From: DATFKA01 sp035268885
Lineage (GTDB): Bacteria > Bacteroidota > Bacteroidia > Chitinophagales > Saprospiraceae
DNA: 64,000 nucleotides
Reading direction: 5' to 3'
Assembly: GCA_035268885.1 (NCBI GenBank)
Contig: DATFKA010000003.1
Span: forward strand, 1 to 64,000
The notes under the pieces are model-generated. The model made no database searches, was not told where the DNA came from, and was given only the letters and a program-made list of their open reading frames with translations. This document shows, one piece after another, positions 1 to 8,794 of the stretch. Both the position numbers and the translations under genes were made by a program. Position 1 is the first letter of the stretch. Each line of letters starts with the position of its first letter.

Positions 1-216
1 AGTTTGCCCAGACGGGCCCGTATAGGCCGGCTTTAGGCTTTACCCGGAAAGCGCAGCGTAAAGAAATGGCTCATTCAGCGGGTGGGTTTTGCTTCTTTTG
101 CCCTACAAAAGAAGGGATAGTTTAGCTAAAGTCTCCGCTGACCAGGCAGCTTCCCCCTATTCATCCGCGTTCTGGTGTGTCTTAGCTCGTGGGCATTTCA
201 TCTGTCTAATGAATAT

Positions 217-1263
217 TTACGTGTTTTTTTGTAGGAAAATGTCTAGTAATTTTTGGGCTCCCTGGAACGGAGTCAGGGTTTCCTTTGCTACCTGCTGTCG
301 AATTTTCGTCATGGCCTCCTGTACGGCCTGATCTCTTTGAAAAAATAGTTTGAGCTGCTGGTCGATGGTTTCCTCGAACCAGAAAAGGGCTTGTTCTCTT
401 CGCTTGCGGATCAGTAAATCTTTTTTTTGCAGATGTTCAAAGTATTGATGGATGAGCGAGCGGATTTTATCCATGCCCGTATTGTTGAGGGCAGAACCGG
501 CAGCTACCTGGGGTGTCCAGCCAGAATCTTTAGGGGGGTAGAGGTGCAACGCATTTCGGTAAGCCCGCTGGGTATCACGCGCCAGTTGTTCTCGCTCTGC
601 TTCGGCTTTATTGATAACCAGTAAATCGGCCATCTCTACAATACCGCGTTTAATACCCTGCAGCTCATCGCCCGCACCGGGTAACAGCAGTAACAAAAAC
701 AAATCGGTCATGGCGTGTACCGCTACTTCAGACTGGCCGACACCTACCGTTTCCAATAGGATATGATCAAAGCCGGCTGCTTCGCAGAGAATGATGGTTT
801 CCCGGGTTTTTTGGGCAACGCCTCCCAGGGAGGTACCCGCCGGTGAAGGTCGAATAAAAGCCTTTTCTTCGCGGGATAGTTTGGCCATCCGCGTTTTGTC
901 CCCCAGGATACTTCCTTTACTCATGGGACTGCTGGGGTCAATCGCCAGCACGCCCACCTGTTTACCTTCTTGCAGCAGCATTTGTCCCAGGGCCTCAATG
1001 AAGGTGCTTTTACCTACGCCGGGCGATCCGGTAATCCCGATCCGGATTCCCTTCCCGCTATGGGGGAGACAGGCGGCTAAAATGGCCTGTGCTTGTTCCT
1101 GGTGCCGGGGCTGTTGACTTTCGATCAGGGTAATGGCCCTACTGAGGAAGGTCCGGTTACCCGCCAGTATTTGCTCTACATATGTTTCAGTAGAGGTGCT
1201 GGAGGGATGTATTCGCTTGCGACTTCGCAAGGAAGGATTAATATTTCGATCCGAATCACTCAT
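217..1263 (-). CDS. meaB: MeaB/ArgK-type GTPase, methylmalonyl-CoA mutase chaperone
   Basis: A 348-aa G3E-family P-loop GTPase. Walker A GSPGVGKS is at residues 79-86, followed by the IDPSSP segment typical of the family and an NKAE guanine-specificity motif. Known members load and protect the adenosylcobalamin-dependent methylmalonyl-CoA mutase in the cytoplasm. The mutase is not in this window. The start ATG shares one base with the stop of the upstream enoyl-CoA hydratase (TAATG), so the two are probably co-translated, which fits acyl-CoA metabolism. Length is normal for the family. Family call is firm; the mutase partner is inferred. Confidence 0.93.
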   Translation of the reverse strand: MSDSDRNINPSLRSRKRIHPSSTSTETYVEQILAGNRTFLSRAITLIESQQPRHQEQAQAILAACLPHSGKGIRIGITGSPGVGKSTFIEALGQMLLQEGKQVGVLAIDPSSPMSKGSILGDKTRMAKLSREEKAFIRPSPAGTSLGGVAQKTRETIILCEAAGFDHILLETVGVGQSEVAVHAMTDLFLLLLLPGAGDELQGIKRGIVEMADLLVINKAEAEREQLARDTQRAYRNALHLYPPKDSGWTPQVAAGSALNNTGMDKIRSLIHQYFEHLQKKDLLIRKRREQALFWFEETIDQQLKLFFQRDQAVQEAMTKIRQQVAKETLTPFQGAQKLLDIFLQKNT

Positions 1264-2048
1264 TAGGTTCCATTAAAATTGGGTTTGCGTTTTTCGGCGA
1301 AAGCCTGAATGCCTTCCTTGAAATCAGCCGTCCTGCTGGCATTACTTTGCAACTCGGCTTCCATGGTCAGCTGTCGATCCATATCATTGGTATAGGAATA
1401 AGCCAGGGCTTTTTTGGTGAGCACCAGGGCTTTAGTGGGCATTTGGGCCAGGCGTTGGGCCAGCTCTTGTACGGATTTTTCAAATTTCCCATTGGCATAT
1501 ATCTCGTAGATCATGCCCATATCCCGGGCTTCCTGAGCGGTAATGGATTCTCCGAGCATCAGCAGGGCCTTTGCCCTTTGCCAACCGATTAGTCGGGGGA
1601 GCGTATAGGTTGCTCCGCCATCGGGAATGAGGCCGATATTACAAAAAGCAAAAACAAACTTTGCACTGCTTCGAGCCACGCAGATATCACAGGCCAGAGC
1701 TATACTCAAACCCGCACCGGCGGCTACCCCGTTTACGGCCGAGATAATCGGTTTGTCCATCTCCGCCAGGCGCTTGATAATGGGGTTTAGCCGCTCGTTG
1801 AGAATCTGGTTTACCGTGGGCGGGTTGTCTCCTCTCAACTCCTGAATATCCTGACCGGCACTAAAGGCTTTACCCTGTCCGGTAATCAGGATGGCCCGGA
1901 TTTCTTGATTTTCTTTACAGAGTTGTAGTACTTCGAGCAAAAGATTACCCATAGTGGCATCAAAACTGTTAAAAACAGCGGGGCGGTTGAGCATGATTTT
2001 GCCCACCTGGTCTTCTACGGTAAAAAGAATGGGTGATTCTTCATTCAT
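1263..2048 (-). CDS. Enoyl-CoA hydratase/isomerase family protein, PaaG-like
   Basis: A 261-aa crotonase-fold protein. It has the oxyanion-hole segment GKAFSAGQDI and the NGVAAGAGLSIALA helix, with an IGLIPDGGATY stretch after it. The pattern resembles PaaG-type isomerases (2-(1,2-epoxy-1,2-dihydrophenyl)acetyl-CoA isomerase) as much as a plain beta-oxidation hydratase. No other paa genes lie nearby, so the substrate is uncertain. It is the first gene of a two-gene unit with meaB and overlaps it by one base. Crotonase family is certain; the PaaG assignment is moderate. Confidence 0.88.
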   Translation of the reverse strand: MNEESPILFTVEDQVGKIMLNRPAVFNSFDATMGNLLLEVLQLCKENQEIRAILITGQGKAFSAGQDIQELRGDNPPTVNQILNERLNPIIKRLAEMDKPIISAVNGVAAGAGLSIALACDICVARSSAKFVFAFCNIGLIPDGGATYTLPRLIGWQRAKALLMLGESITAQEARDMGMIYEIYANGKFEKSVQELAQRLAQMPTKALVLTKKALAYSYTNDMDRQLTMEAELQSNASRTADFKEGIQAFAEKRKPNFNGT

Positions 2049-2099
2049 GGTCTATGATAGTTAATGATTGGTGATAAAAATGGCTCGGCTTTCGTTCGG

Positions 2100-3434
2100 T
2101 TAACGATTAATTTTGGTCATATCCATATTGCGAATCATTAGCAGATAGGTTTTGGCAAAAGCCAATCTGGAAGAAAATTGCAAGGCACCTATATTGGGAT
2201 TGAGCTCGGGGTAAAAGCCTTTATTATCGTTGCAAATCTGCTTAATGGCCTTTCGAATATTGCGCGGATGAAATTTTTCTTGTTGGGCATCGAAATAGTC
2301 CAATTGAAAACCCAATTGGCTGAAGAAATCCTGCTCCATGATCTGGTAGTACAACTCAAAAAGATCTCTGGCCGGTTTAGGAGCCGCATAATTGAAGAGA
2401 CAATAGCCAACGATAAAACCGGGGAGCGACAGGGCAATGCTGCTGTGCCCATTCTGGGCATACCAGTCAATATTGACGATTTCGTTGTCAATGGAAGCAA
2501 TAATACGGTCGTGATTGACCGGTACGGTAATCCCGAAAGTTGATCTCCCACGGTACATCTCTTTGAAGTAAGCCTCCTTGGGCCGGTCGAGTAAAGTTTG
2601 TAGGGTTTTGGCCAGGTTTTGGGCCTTTTCCAGTGTTTTCTTATCGTCTTTGGCGAAATATTCCCGGTGTGCCCGCTCCAATTGCTCCATCAGGTAGCCC
2701 TCGGGGCGGGTCAGGTAATCCAACTTATAGACCAGGTCGAGCATGAGATAAACGTAAGCACCCGGATACTGCTCAAAACTTAATTTCCCTTGCGCTACTT
2801 CCTGTAAAACGGCTTTCAATCGGGAAGCAATGAAGGTATACTTTACTTCCTTCTCTTGTTGGGGGATCTCTTCCAGGTGGGAGACATCAATAGCCTTTAG
2901 CATACCGAACTCTTCCAGGAGTAGATCATCCTGTTTGTCGGCGTTGATGGCTACTTCCTTAATCGCGTAGTAGAGCTTATAGGGAGAGCCATCCAGCGAA
3001 TAACTGTCGAAGAGTACGACGATATTATTTTTATCATCCAGGCCAAAGCGAGCGTATTCCAGAGAAAAGTTCTTTTCAATCAGGCGCCGCATAAAACCCA
3101 CGTTTAAATCATTCGTCTCGGCTATTTGGGCCTGGACTTTTACTTTCTTTTCATCGGCATAGCCAATGATTCTTTTGGAGCCCTGAAATAATTCAAACTC
3201 AATGCCCCCGTTTTTTTCCCAAAAATGGACATTGTCTTCTTGTTCATCTCTGAGGTAGGTCAGGAAAAAGCGAAAGGAGTCCAGGAAACTTTCTTCCTCA
3301 AAGGCCATGAGGGCCTTATCCCAGGCTGCGTAGTTGACAGGGGTTTTGTAAGAATCGGTATAGCGACCAAATCGAATATTTGGCTGCTCCACCTTGCCAG
3401 ACTTTCCGTATATTAAGCGATCCCAGAAACTCAT
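2100..3434 (-). CDS. Conserved hypothetical cytoplasmic protein (444 aa)
   Basis: Not recognised with confidence. It has no signal peptide or membrane segment and is rich in charged residues and aromatics. Residues of roughly 110-190 contain alternating strands and helices (for example NNIVVLFDSYSLDG) that weakly recall YbjN/type III chaperone-like folds; the S1C protease at 23857 has a similar C-terminal region. It is divergent from the GSCFA gene with a 73-bp gap and lies upstream of, and on the same strand as, the hydratase/meaB pair. The reading frame is long and clean with base use like its neighbours, so it is a real gene of unknown function. Confidence 0.8.
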   Translation of the reverse strand: MSFWDRLIYGKSGKVEQPNIRFGRYTDSYKTPVNYAAWDKALMAFEEESFLDSFRFFLTYLRDEQEDNVHFWEKNGGIEFELFQGSKRIIGYADEKKVKVQAQIAETNDLNVGFMRRLIEKNFSLEYARFGLDDKNNIVVLFDSYSLDGSPYKLYYAIKEVAINADKQDDLLLEEFGMLKAIDVSHLEEIPQQEKEVKYTFIASRLKAVLQEVAQGKLSFEQYPGAYVYLMLDLVYKLDYLTRPEGYLMEQLERAHREYFAKDDKKTLEKAQNLAKTLQTLLDRPKEAYFKEMYRGRSTFGITVPVNHDRIIASIDNEIVNIDWYAQNGHSSIALSLPGFIVGYCLFNYAAPKPARDLFELYYQIMEQDFFSQLGFQLDYFDAQQEKFHPRNIRKAIKQICNDNKGFYPELNPNIGALQFSSRLAFAKTYLLMIRNMDMTKINR

Positions 3435-3507
3435 CGCGTGTTTTTACCATTCAAATACAATGCAAAGCGAAAAATACTAATTTTAAAAGAGAAACCTAAA
3501 ATAATAG

Positions 3508-4485
3508 ATGCAAGCTTTTCGTACGCCGATTGATCTCCCGGATTATCCCTTTACTTTAGCCTACTCAGATTCTTTTTTGAGTATGGGCTCTTGCTTTGCT
3601 GAGCAAATGGCAGCGCGCTTAAAACAAGTGAAATTTAGGGTGGTGGATAATCCTTTTGGAATTCTGTACCATCCGCAAAATATCGCCCATTCGCTACACC
3701 AGTTGCGGTGTAATCACAGATACAAAGAAACGGATTTGTTTGAACACCGGGGGATTTGGTCCCATTTTGATTTCCACGGGTCTTATTCCAGTCCCAGTCG
3801 GGAGGAGAGTCTAAAAAAAATGAATGGCAGCCTCGAGCAGGCCAGTAGTACTTTGGCGGAAGCCTCCCTACTGATCATTACCCTGGGTACGGCCTACGCC
3901 TGGTGGCATAAAAAGGAGCAGCGCATCGTGGCGAATTGCCACAAATTGCCGGGTCAGGAATTTGAGCGTCGCCTCATCCCGGTAGCGGAAATGGCCAGGC
4001 ACCTGCTGGAAGCAATAAATGCCCTGCGGGAAATCAACCCGGAAATACGCTGCTTGTTTACGGTTAGTCCCATCCGGCACATTCGGGATGGCCTGGTGGA
4101 AAATCAGCTGAGTAAGTCTAGCCTACGTCTGCTTGCGCATCATCTTTGTACTCAATTATCCGGGGCCTATTATTTCCCTTCTTACGAACTAATGATAGAT
4201 GATCTACGAGATTACCGCTTCTATGCTCGCGATATGATTCACCCTTCGGCCGAGGCACTAGACTACATTTGGGCCCACTTCCAGGATGCTTTTTTCCAGA
4301 AAGATACCCGGGCTTTAATGCGGGAAGTGGATAAGATGAATCGGAGTTTATCCCACCGTCCGCAATATCCAGACTCCACGGCGCACCGTCGGTTTCAGCA
4401 GCAATTACTTGCGCAAATGGAAGCCATTGAACAAAAGCATTCTTTTATTTCTTTCCTTTCGGAAAAAGAAAAACTATTGTCGTAG
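3508..4485 (+). CDS. GSCFA domain protein
   Basis: A 325-aa protein of the GSCFA family (named after this motif), with SMGSCFAEQMA near residue 27 and a following NPFGILYHP segment. The family resembles SGNH/GDSL hydrolases and is common in Bacteroidota, but its reaction is not established. There is no signal peptide. The C-terminal 23 codons plus stop (4414-4485) are repeated almost exactly at 16111-16182, with two mismatches in 72 nt. That repeat brackets the AT-rich operon that follows. The gene itself is intact and its GC content is like that of the flanking chromosome. Confidence 0.9.
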   Translation: MQAFRTPIDLPDYPFTLAYSDSFLSMGSCFAEQMAARLKQVKFRVVDNPFGILYHPQNIAHSLHQLRCNHRYKETDLFEHRGIWSHFDFHGSYSSPSREESLKKMNGSLEQASSTLAEASLLIITLGTAYAWWHKKEQRIVANCHKLPGQEFERRLIPVAEMARHLLEAINALREINPEIRCLFTVSPIRHIRDGLVENQLSKSSLRLLAHHLCTQLSGAYYFPSYELMIDDLRDYRFYARDMIHPSAEALDYIWAHFQDAFFQKDTRALMREVDKMNRSLSHRPQYPDSTAHRRFQQQLLAQMEAIEQKHSFISFLSEKEKLLS

Positions 4486-4627
4486 CTACACCCGACTTTT
4501 CATTGTTTGATGATCGTTAAAATATCAAGTTTTTAATCTGAAATTCTTTGTGGGTCGGAATAATATTCTAACTTAATCTCGGATTTTAAAAAAGAGGTTC
4601 CGCACTCTTTATTTGAAAGCTACCATA

Positions 4628-4798
4628 GAAGTTGTTTAAAAACTCCTCACTGATCCCTTGGCAACACATTGAAAGCCAATACGACAGCTCTTTTTTCCCT
4701 TCGTCCGCCTGAGGCGGATGGCTACGAGAAAAAAAGTAGCCTTGTCTTGACTTCCAAGCCGTTACCAATCATCTCACCAGGAATTCTTAAACAACTTC
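4628..4798. repeat. 171-bp MITE-like element, copy 1
   Basis: The ends are inverted: GAAGTTGTTTAA at the left matches the reverse complement of the right end, 17 of the outer 19 bases agreeing. The element is flanked by a 3-bp direct repeat ATA (4625-4627 and 4799-4801). Copy 2 at 18417-18587 has the same length and is about 96% identical by eye. The centre carries the palindrome TCCGCCTGAGGCGGA between T-rich and A-rich arms. No coding capacity is seen. This fits a non-autonomous transposable element; no partner transposase is in the window. Confidence 0.8.
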
Positions 4799-5042
4799 AT
4801 AGAATAAAGGGTACGAAGTGAATCTATTTGGTCAAAAAAAAGTTACATCACTTTTTATCCCCCGCACCCCCTTGTCTAAGGGATTAGCGTTTGCTTCTGC
4901 CAGTGGGGAAAAGAGCCTGGTATCAGGGGGGATGACAGAATTTTAGGTAGATTCTAAAAATGTAAGTAACCAAATGAAATCATTTAGAACCGAATAAAGA
5001 TGGTGTTTGGTCCATATTTATAACCAACCAATATAATTTTTT
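4799..5042. other. Gene-free spacer upstream of the TldD operon
   Basis: No open frame or clear TAnnTTTG promoter was found. A weak inverted repeat is present: TGAATCTATTTGGT (4819-4832) against the complement of 4969-4982, 11 of 14 bases matching. This could be the decayed remains of another small element. The promoter of the operon that starts at 5043 must lie here or within the preceding repeat, but I cannot place it. Confidence 0.4.
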
Positions 5043-6683
5043 ATGAAAAGAAGAAAATTTATCCAATATGCTGGACTAGGAGCTGGCGCAATAATGACGC
5101 CTTCTATTCTGATGGGTAACAGTATTTCTGCGGAAGCGCTTCTTCAACCCGGCATGGATGTTCTAGTGAAGAAAACGATGGCTGATGTTGCTTTGAACAC
5201 GGCTAAATCTGCCGGAGCAACCTATGCGGATGCAAGAATTGGGCGCTACTTAAACCAATATATTTTTACCCGCGAGGACAAAGTTCAAAACGTAGTGAAC
5301 ACAGAGTCATTCGGCATTGGTATCCGTGTAATTGCCAACGGAACCTGGGGCTTTGCCTCCACCAATACCGTCACCGAAGATGGTATTAAAAAAGCAACCC
5401 TACAGGCAGTGGCTATTGCAAAAGCCAATTCCAGGATTCAGAAAGAGCCCGTTAGGTTGGCCCCGGTAGAATCACACGGGGATGTAACCTGGAAAACGCC
5501 CATTAAAAAAGACTTTAAAGAAGTACCTGTTTCCGAAAAGGTAGATTTATTATTGTCGGCCAATGCAGCAGCGATGAATAATGGTGCCAACTTCGTCAAT
5601 TCCGCCTTATTCATGGTGAATGAACAGAAATACTTCGCTTCCACCGAAGGCTCTTATATTGATCAGGATATTCATAGGATTTGGCCAACCTTCGGCGTGA
5701 CAGCAATTGATAAAAAAACCAATAGATTTAAATCTCGACAAGCATTAAGTGCTCCGATGGGAATGGGGTATGAATACATGGACGGACTTGATTCTGAAAA
5801 AGTGGCGGGTCCTGCGGGCTTACAATTGTACAGAAATAGTTATGACATCGTCGAAGATGCCACGGCAGCCGCCAAGCAAGCCAAAGAAAAGTTAACGGCT
5901 AAATCAGTCAGTGCGGGTAAATATGATCTTGTTCTAGAACCCAATCACCTGGGGCTAACCATTCACGAATCTGTAGGGCACCCCCTGGAGTTGGATCGGG
6001 TACTTGGCTATGAAGCCAATTACGCCGGAACCAGCTTTGCTTCCATTGAAAAGCTAAATTCAAAAAGTTTCAAATACGGTAGTGACATTGTAAATCTTGT
6101 GGCAGATAAAACCTACCCTGGATCCCTGGGTAATGTCGGTTATGATGATGAAGGGGTGAAAACCAAGAAATGGGATTTGGTAAGAAATGGTATTTTGACC
6201 AATTTTCAAGCCATTAGAGACCAGGTGCATATGATTGGTCAGAATGAATCTCATGGCTGTTGCTATGCCCAGAGCTGGAACAATGTTCAATTCCAGAGGA
6301 TGCCTAATGTTTCTTTAGAAGCGGGTACTGAAAAATATTCTATTGACGACATGATTAAAGATGTCGATAAAGGAATTTACATCGCAGGAAGAGGCTCTTA
6401 TTCGATAGATCAGCAACGTTACAATTTCCAGTTTGGGGGTACTTTGTTTTACGAAATAAAGGACGGCAAAATTGCCGGAATGCTGGATGATGTAGCCTAT
6501 CAGTCTAATACCCAGGAGTTTTGGAATTCCTGTGCAAAAATTTGTGACAAAGATGACTACCGAACTTTTGGATCCTTTTTCGATGGGAAAGGACAACCTT
6601 CGCAAGTGAGTGCGGTATCACACGGTAGTTCCACGGCTCGATTTGATGGTGTCAAAGTTATCAACACCGGAAGGTCTATTTAA
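5043..6683 (+). CDS. tldD: TldD-type metalloprotease with Tat-like leader
   Basis: A 546-aa protein whose zinc motif HESVGH is visible at residues 308-313 (HExxxH), the catalytic site of TldD. TldD and TldE (PmbA) form a heteromeric protease that digests unfolded peptides and, in known cases, matures ribosomally made peptides such as microcin B17. The N-terminus begins MKRRKF and is followed by a short hydrophobic stretch, as in twin-arginine or Bacteroidota export leaders. E. coli TldD is cytoplasmic, so export would be unusual. It is the first gene of an eight-gene operon and is followed by its TldE partner after 28 bp. Confidence 0.93.
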   Translation: MKRRKFIQYAGLGAGAIMTPSILMGNSISAEALLQPGMDVLVKKTMADVALNTAKSAGATYADARIGRYLNQYIFTREDKVQNVVNTESFGIGIRVIANGTWGFASTNTVTEDGIKKATLQAVAIAKANSRIQKEPVRLAPVESHGDVTWKTPIKKDFKEVPVSEKVDLLLSANAAAMNNGANFVNSALFMVNEQKYFASTEGSYIDQDIHRIWPTFGVTAIDKKTNRFKSRQALSAPMGMGYEYMDGLDSEKVAGPAGLQLYRNSYDIVEDATAAAKQAKEKLTAKSVSAGKYDLVLEPNHLGLTIHESVGHPLELDRVLGYEANYAGTSFASIEKLNSKSFKYGSDIVNLVADKTYPGSLGNVGYDDEGVKTKKWDLVRNGILTNFQAIRDQVHMIGQNESHGCCYAQSWNNVQFQRMPNVSLEAGTEKYSIDDMIKDVDKGIYIAGRGSYSIDQQRYNFQFGGTLFYEIKDGKIAGMLDDVAYQSNTQEFWNSCAKICDKDDYRTFGSFFDGKGQPSQVSAVSHGSSTARFDGVKVINTGRSI

Positions 6684-6711
6684 TTATACGTTTATAAATA
6701 AAAGAAATATT

Positions 6712-8028
6712 ATGGCTATATATTCAAAAGAGGAAGCTCGGAAAATACTGGAAAAAGCCCTAAGCTTTTCTACGGCCGACGCTTGTACAATAAATTTAAG
6801 TGGGAGTGATAGTGGGAACATTCGTTATGCCCGAAACACCGTGTCAACTTCCGGCCAAAGATCCAATCAGACCTTATCGGTACAGTCAAGTTTTGGCTTA
6901 AAATCCGGCGTTTCAACCATTGATGAGTTTGATGATGCCTCGCTGGAAAAAGTGGTCAAAAGGTCGGAAGAACTGGCCCGGCTTTCTCCTGAGAACGCAG
7001 AGTTCATGCCTCCATTGGGCCCACAAACCTACGACGAGTCGATCACTTTTAATGAAGGTACCGCCAAAATCACACCGGAATACAGAGCAAAAGTCGCCGA
7101 AAGTAGTATTATTCCTGCTGCTGCAAAGGAGGTTACCGCCGCTGGCTTTTTTAATAATTCCGCTGGTTTTAGCGCCATGATCAATTCAAATGGCCTTTTT
7201 GCTTACAACCAATCGACCAATATGGAGTTCACGGTTACCATGCGAACCAACGATGGTACGGGATCCGGTTGGGTCACTAGAGACTATAATGATGTCTCCA
7301 GGTTTGATCCAACCGAAGCCGCTAATGCTGCTATTAGTAAGGCCGTGATGTCGAGAGAAGCCAAGGCCATCGAGCCTGGTAAATATACCGTTATCCTGGA
7401 GCCCGCGGCCTCCATCGGGCTATTGGGCAATATGTTTAGGTCTTTTGATGCCCGCACGGCTGATGAAGGTCGGAGTTTTATGTCTAAAGAAGGGGGGGGC
7501 ACTAAATTGGGAGAAAAGATTGTTGATGAACGTATCAACGCTTATTCTGACCCTCTTAACCCTGAAGTTCCTGGTGCAACCTGGAACGGCGAAGGCCAAG
7601 CCTTAAAAAGAATGAATTGGATCGAAAATGGAGTAGTCAAAAACTTGGCCTACAGCCGTTTTTGGGCTAAGGAAAAAGGGGTAGATCCGGTACCATTTCC
7701 ATCAAATGTCATTATGGAAGGGGGGGATGCTTCACTTGAAGATCTCATTAAAAGCACTAGAAAAGGCATCCTGGTTACCAGAATGTGGTATATCCGAGGC
7801 GTGGACCCACAGACCTTATTGTACACTGGTCTTACCCGGGATGGTACCTTTTATATTGAAAATGGGAAAATTAAGCATCCGATTAAAAACTTCAGATTCA
7901 ATGAGAGTCCAATCATCATGTTGAATAACCTGGAGACACTTGGACAACAAGTCAGAATCGATGGTAATCTAATTCCTTATATGAAAATAAGAGAATTCAC
8001 CTTTACCAGCTTATCAGATGCCGTATAA
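6712..8028 (+). CDS. pmbA: TldE/PmbA family protein, non-catalytic TldD partner
   Basis: A 438-aa member of the same fold as TldD without the HExxxH motif, as expected for the TldE subunit. The ATG at 6712 is chosen because the frame upstream overlaps the end of tldD, and residues from MAIYSKEEARKIL onward look like the normal family N-terminus. Unlike its partner it has no leader, so co-localisation needs checking. It should form the TldD/E complex. A perfect 12-bp stem lies just after the stop, which may reduce readthrough to the next six genes. Confidence 0.9.
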   Translation: MAIYSKEEARKILEKALSFSTADACTINLSGSDSGNIRYARNTVSTSGQRSNQTLSVQSSFGLKSGVSTIDEFDDASLEKVVKRSEELARLSPENAEFMPPLGPQTYDESITFNEGTAKITPEYRAKVAESSIIPAAAKEVTAAGFFNNSAGFSAMINSNGLFAYNQSTNMEFTVTMRTNDGTGSGWVTRDYNDVSRFDPTEAANAAISKAVMSREAKAIEPGKYTVILEPAASIGLLGNMFRSFDARTADEGRSFMSKEGGGTKLGEKIVDERINAYSDPLNPEVPGATWNGEGQALKRMNWIENGVVKNLAYSRFWAKEKGVDPVPFPSNVIMEGGDASLEDLIKSTRKGILVTRMWYIRGVDPQTLLYTGLTRDGTFYIENGKIKHPIKNFRFNESPIIMLNNLETLGQQVRIDGNLIPYMKIREFTFTSLSDAV

Positions 8029-8036
8029 AAATAGTG

Positions 8037-8064
8037 GGGCAGGTTTAAGCTTTTAAACCTGCCC
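8037..8064 (+). terminator. Strong intra-operon hairpin
   Basis: GGGCAGGTTTAA (8037-8048) pairs perfectly with 8053-8064 across a GCTT loop. It lies 9 bp after the pmbA stop and about 90 bp before the DUF4159 start. There is no U-tract, so it may be a partial terminator or an RNA-stabilising stem rather than a full stop. Confidence 0.6.
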
Positions 8065-8155
8065 TAAACCTAATCTTTAACCATTGCTTGTCTTGATTAG
8101 AAATAGTCAGGACAATCGGTTTTTATTAAATAACTTCAAGGGGTAAACTTGTCCT

Positions 8156-8782
8156 ATGGCTGTAAACAACCAATTTTTTTTCACAAGATTGCAATATGAA
8201 TCCGGAGATTGGGATGTGGATCAAAGAATGCCTTCCAATCTCTTGTATTCTTTGGTCGAGTATACCACCCTGGAGGTAGATACGCAAGAGAAAATCACGC
8301 CCTTAAGTAGTGATGATATTTTTCAAAGTCCTTTTTGTTATTTGTCTGGTCATAAATTGGTCCAGTTTACTAAAAGGGAAAGGGAAAACTTTGAAAAATA
8401 CATCAACAATGGCGGATTTGTATTTGTGGATGATTGCAATCATGATGTTGACGGTTTGTTTGCCAAATCCTTTGAGCGGCAAATGGCCGAAATATTTGGG
8501 CCTGAGGCACTTAAGGAAATTCCAAACGATCACGAAATTTATAATATCTTCTTCGAGTTCGAAGATGGACCACCCACCACTTCCCAGGAATTGAATGGCT
8601 GGGGGGATGATATTGTACATGACTATTTAAAAGCCATCGAAATAAATGGCAGAATAGGGCTTTTGTACAGCAATAAAGATTATGGCTGTGAGTGGGACTA
8701 CGATTTCAGGAATAAACGCTGGAATAAAATAGACGATACAAGGTTTGGCGTGAATATCATTATGTACGCCTTGACTTCATAA
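8156..8782 (+). CDS. DUF4159 domain protein
   Basis: A 208-aa protein matching the DUF4159 pattern, including FVFVDDCNHD near residue 95 and a C-terminal RFGVNIIMYALT. The family has a glutamine-amidotransferase-like fold and is often found next to MoxR and DUF58/Bat genes. No signal peptide is visible here, while many relatives are exported. The biochemical role is unknown. It opens the second part of the operon, 12 bp before moxR. Confidence 0.85.
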   Translation: MAVNNQFFFTRLQYESGDWDVDQRMPSNLLYSLVEYTTLEVDTQEKITPLSSDDIFQSPFCYLSGHKLVQFTKRERENFEKYINNGGFVFVDDCNHDVDGLFAKSFERQMAEIFGPEALKEIPNDHEIYNIFFEFEDGPPTTSQELNGWGDDIVHDYLKAIEINGRIGLLYSNKDYGCEWDYDFRNKRWNKIDDTRFGVNIIMYALTS

Positions 8783-8794
8783 AATAAAAAGTAG

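Noticed and set aside
1..216. 80-codon plus-strand frame (89-331) at the left edge
   Set aside because: It overlaps the 3' end of meaB antisense and has no recognisable domain.
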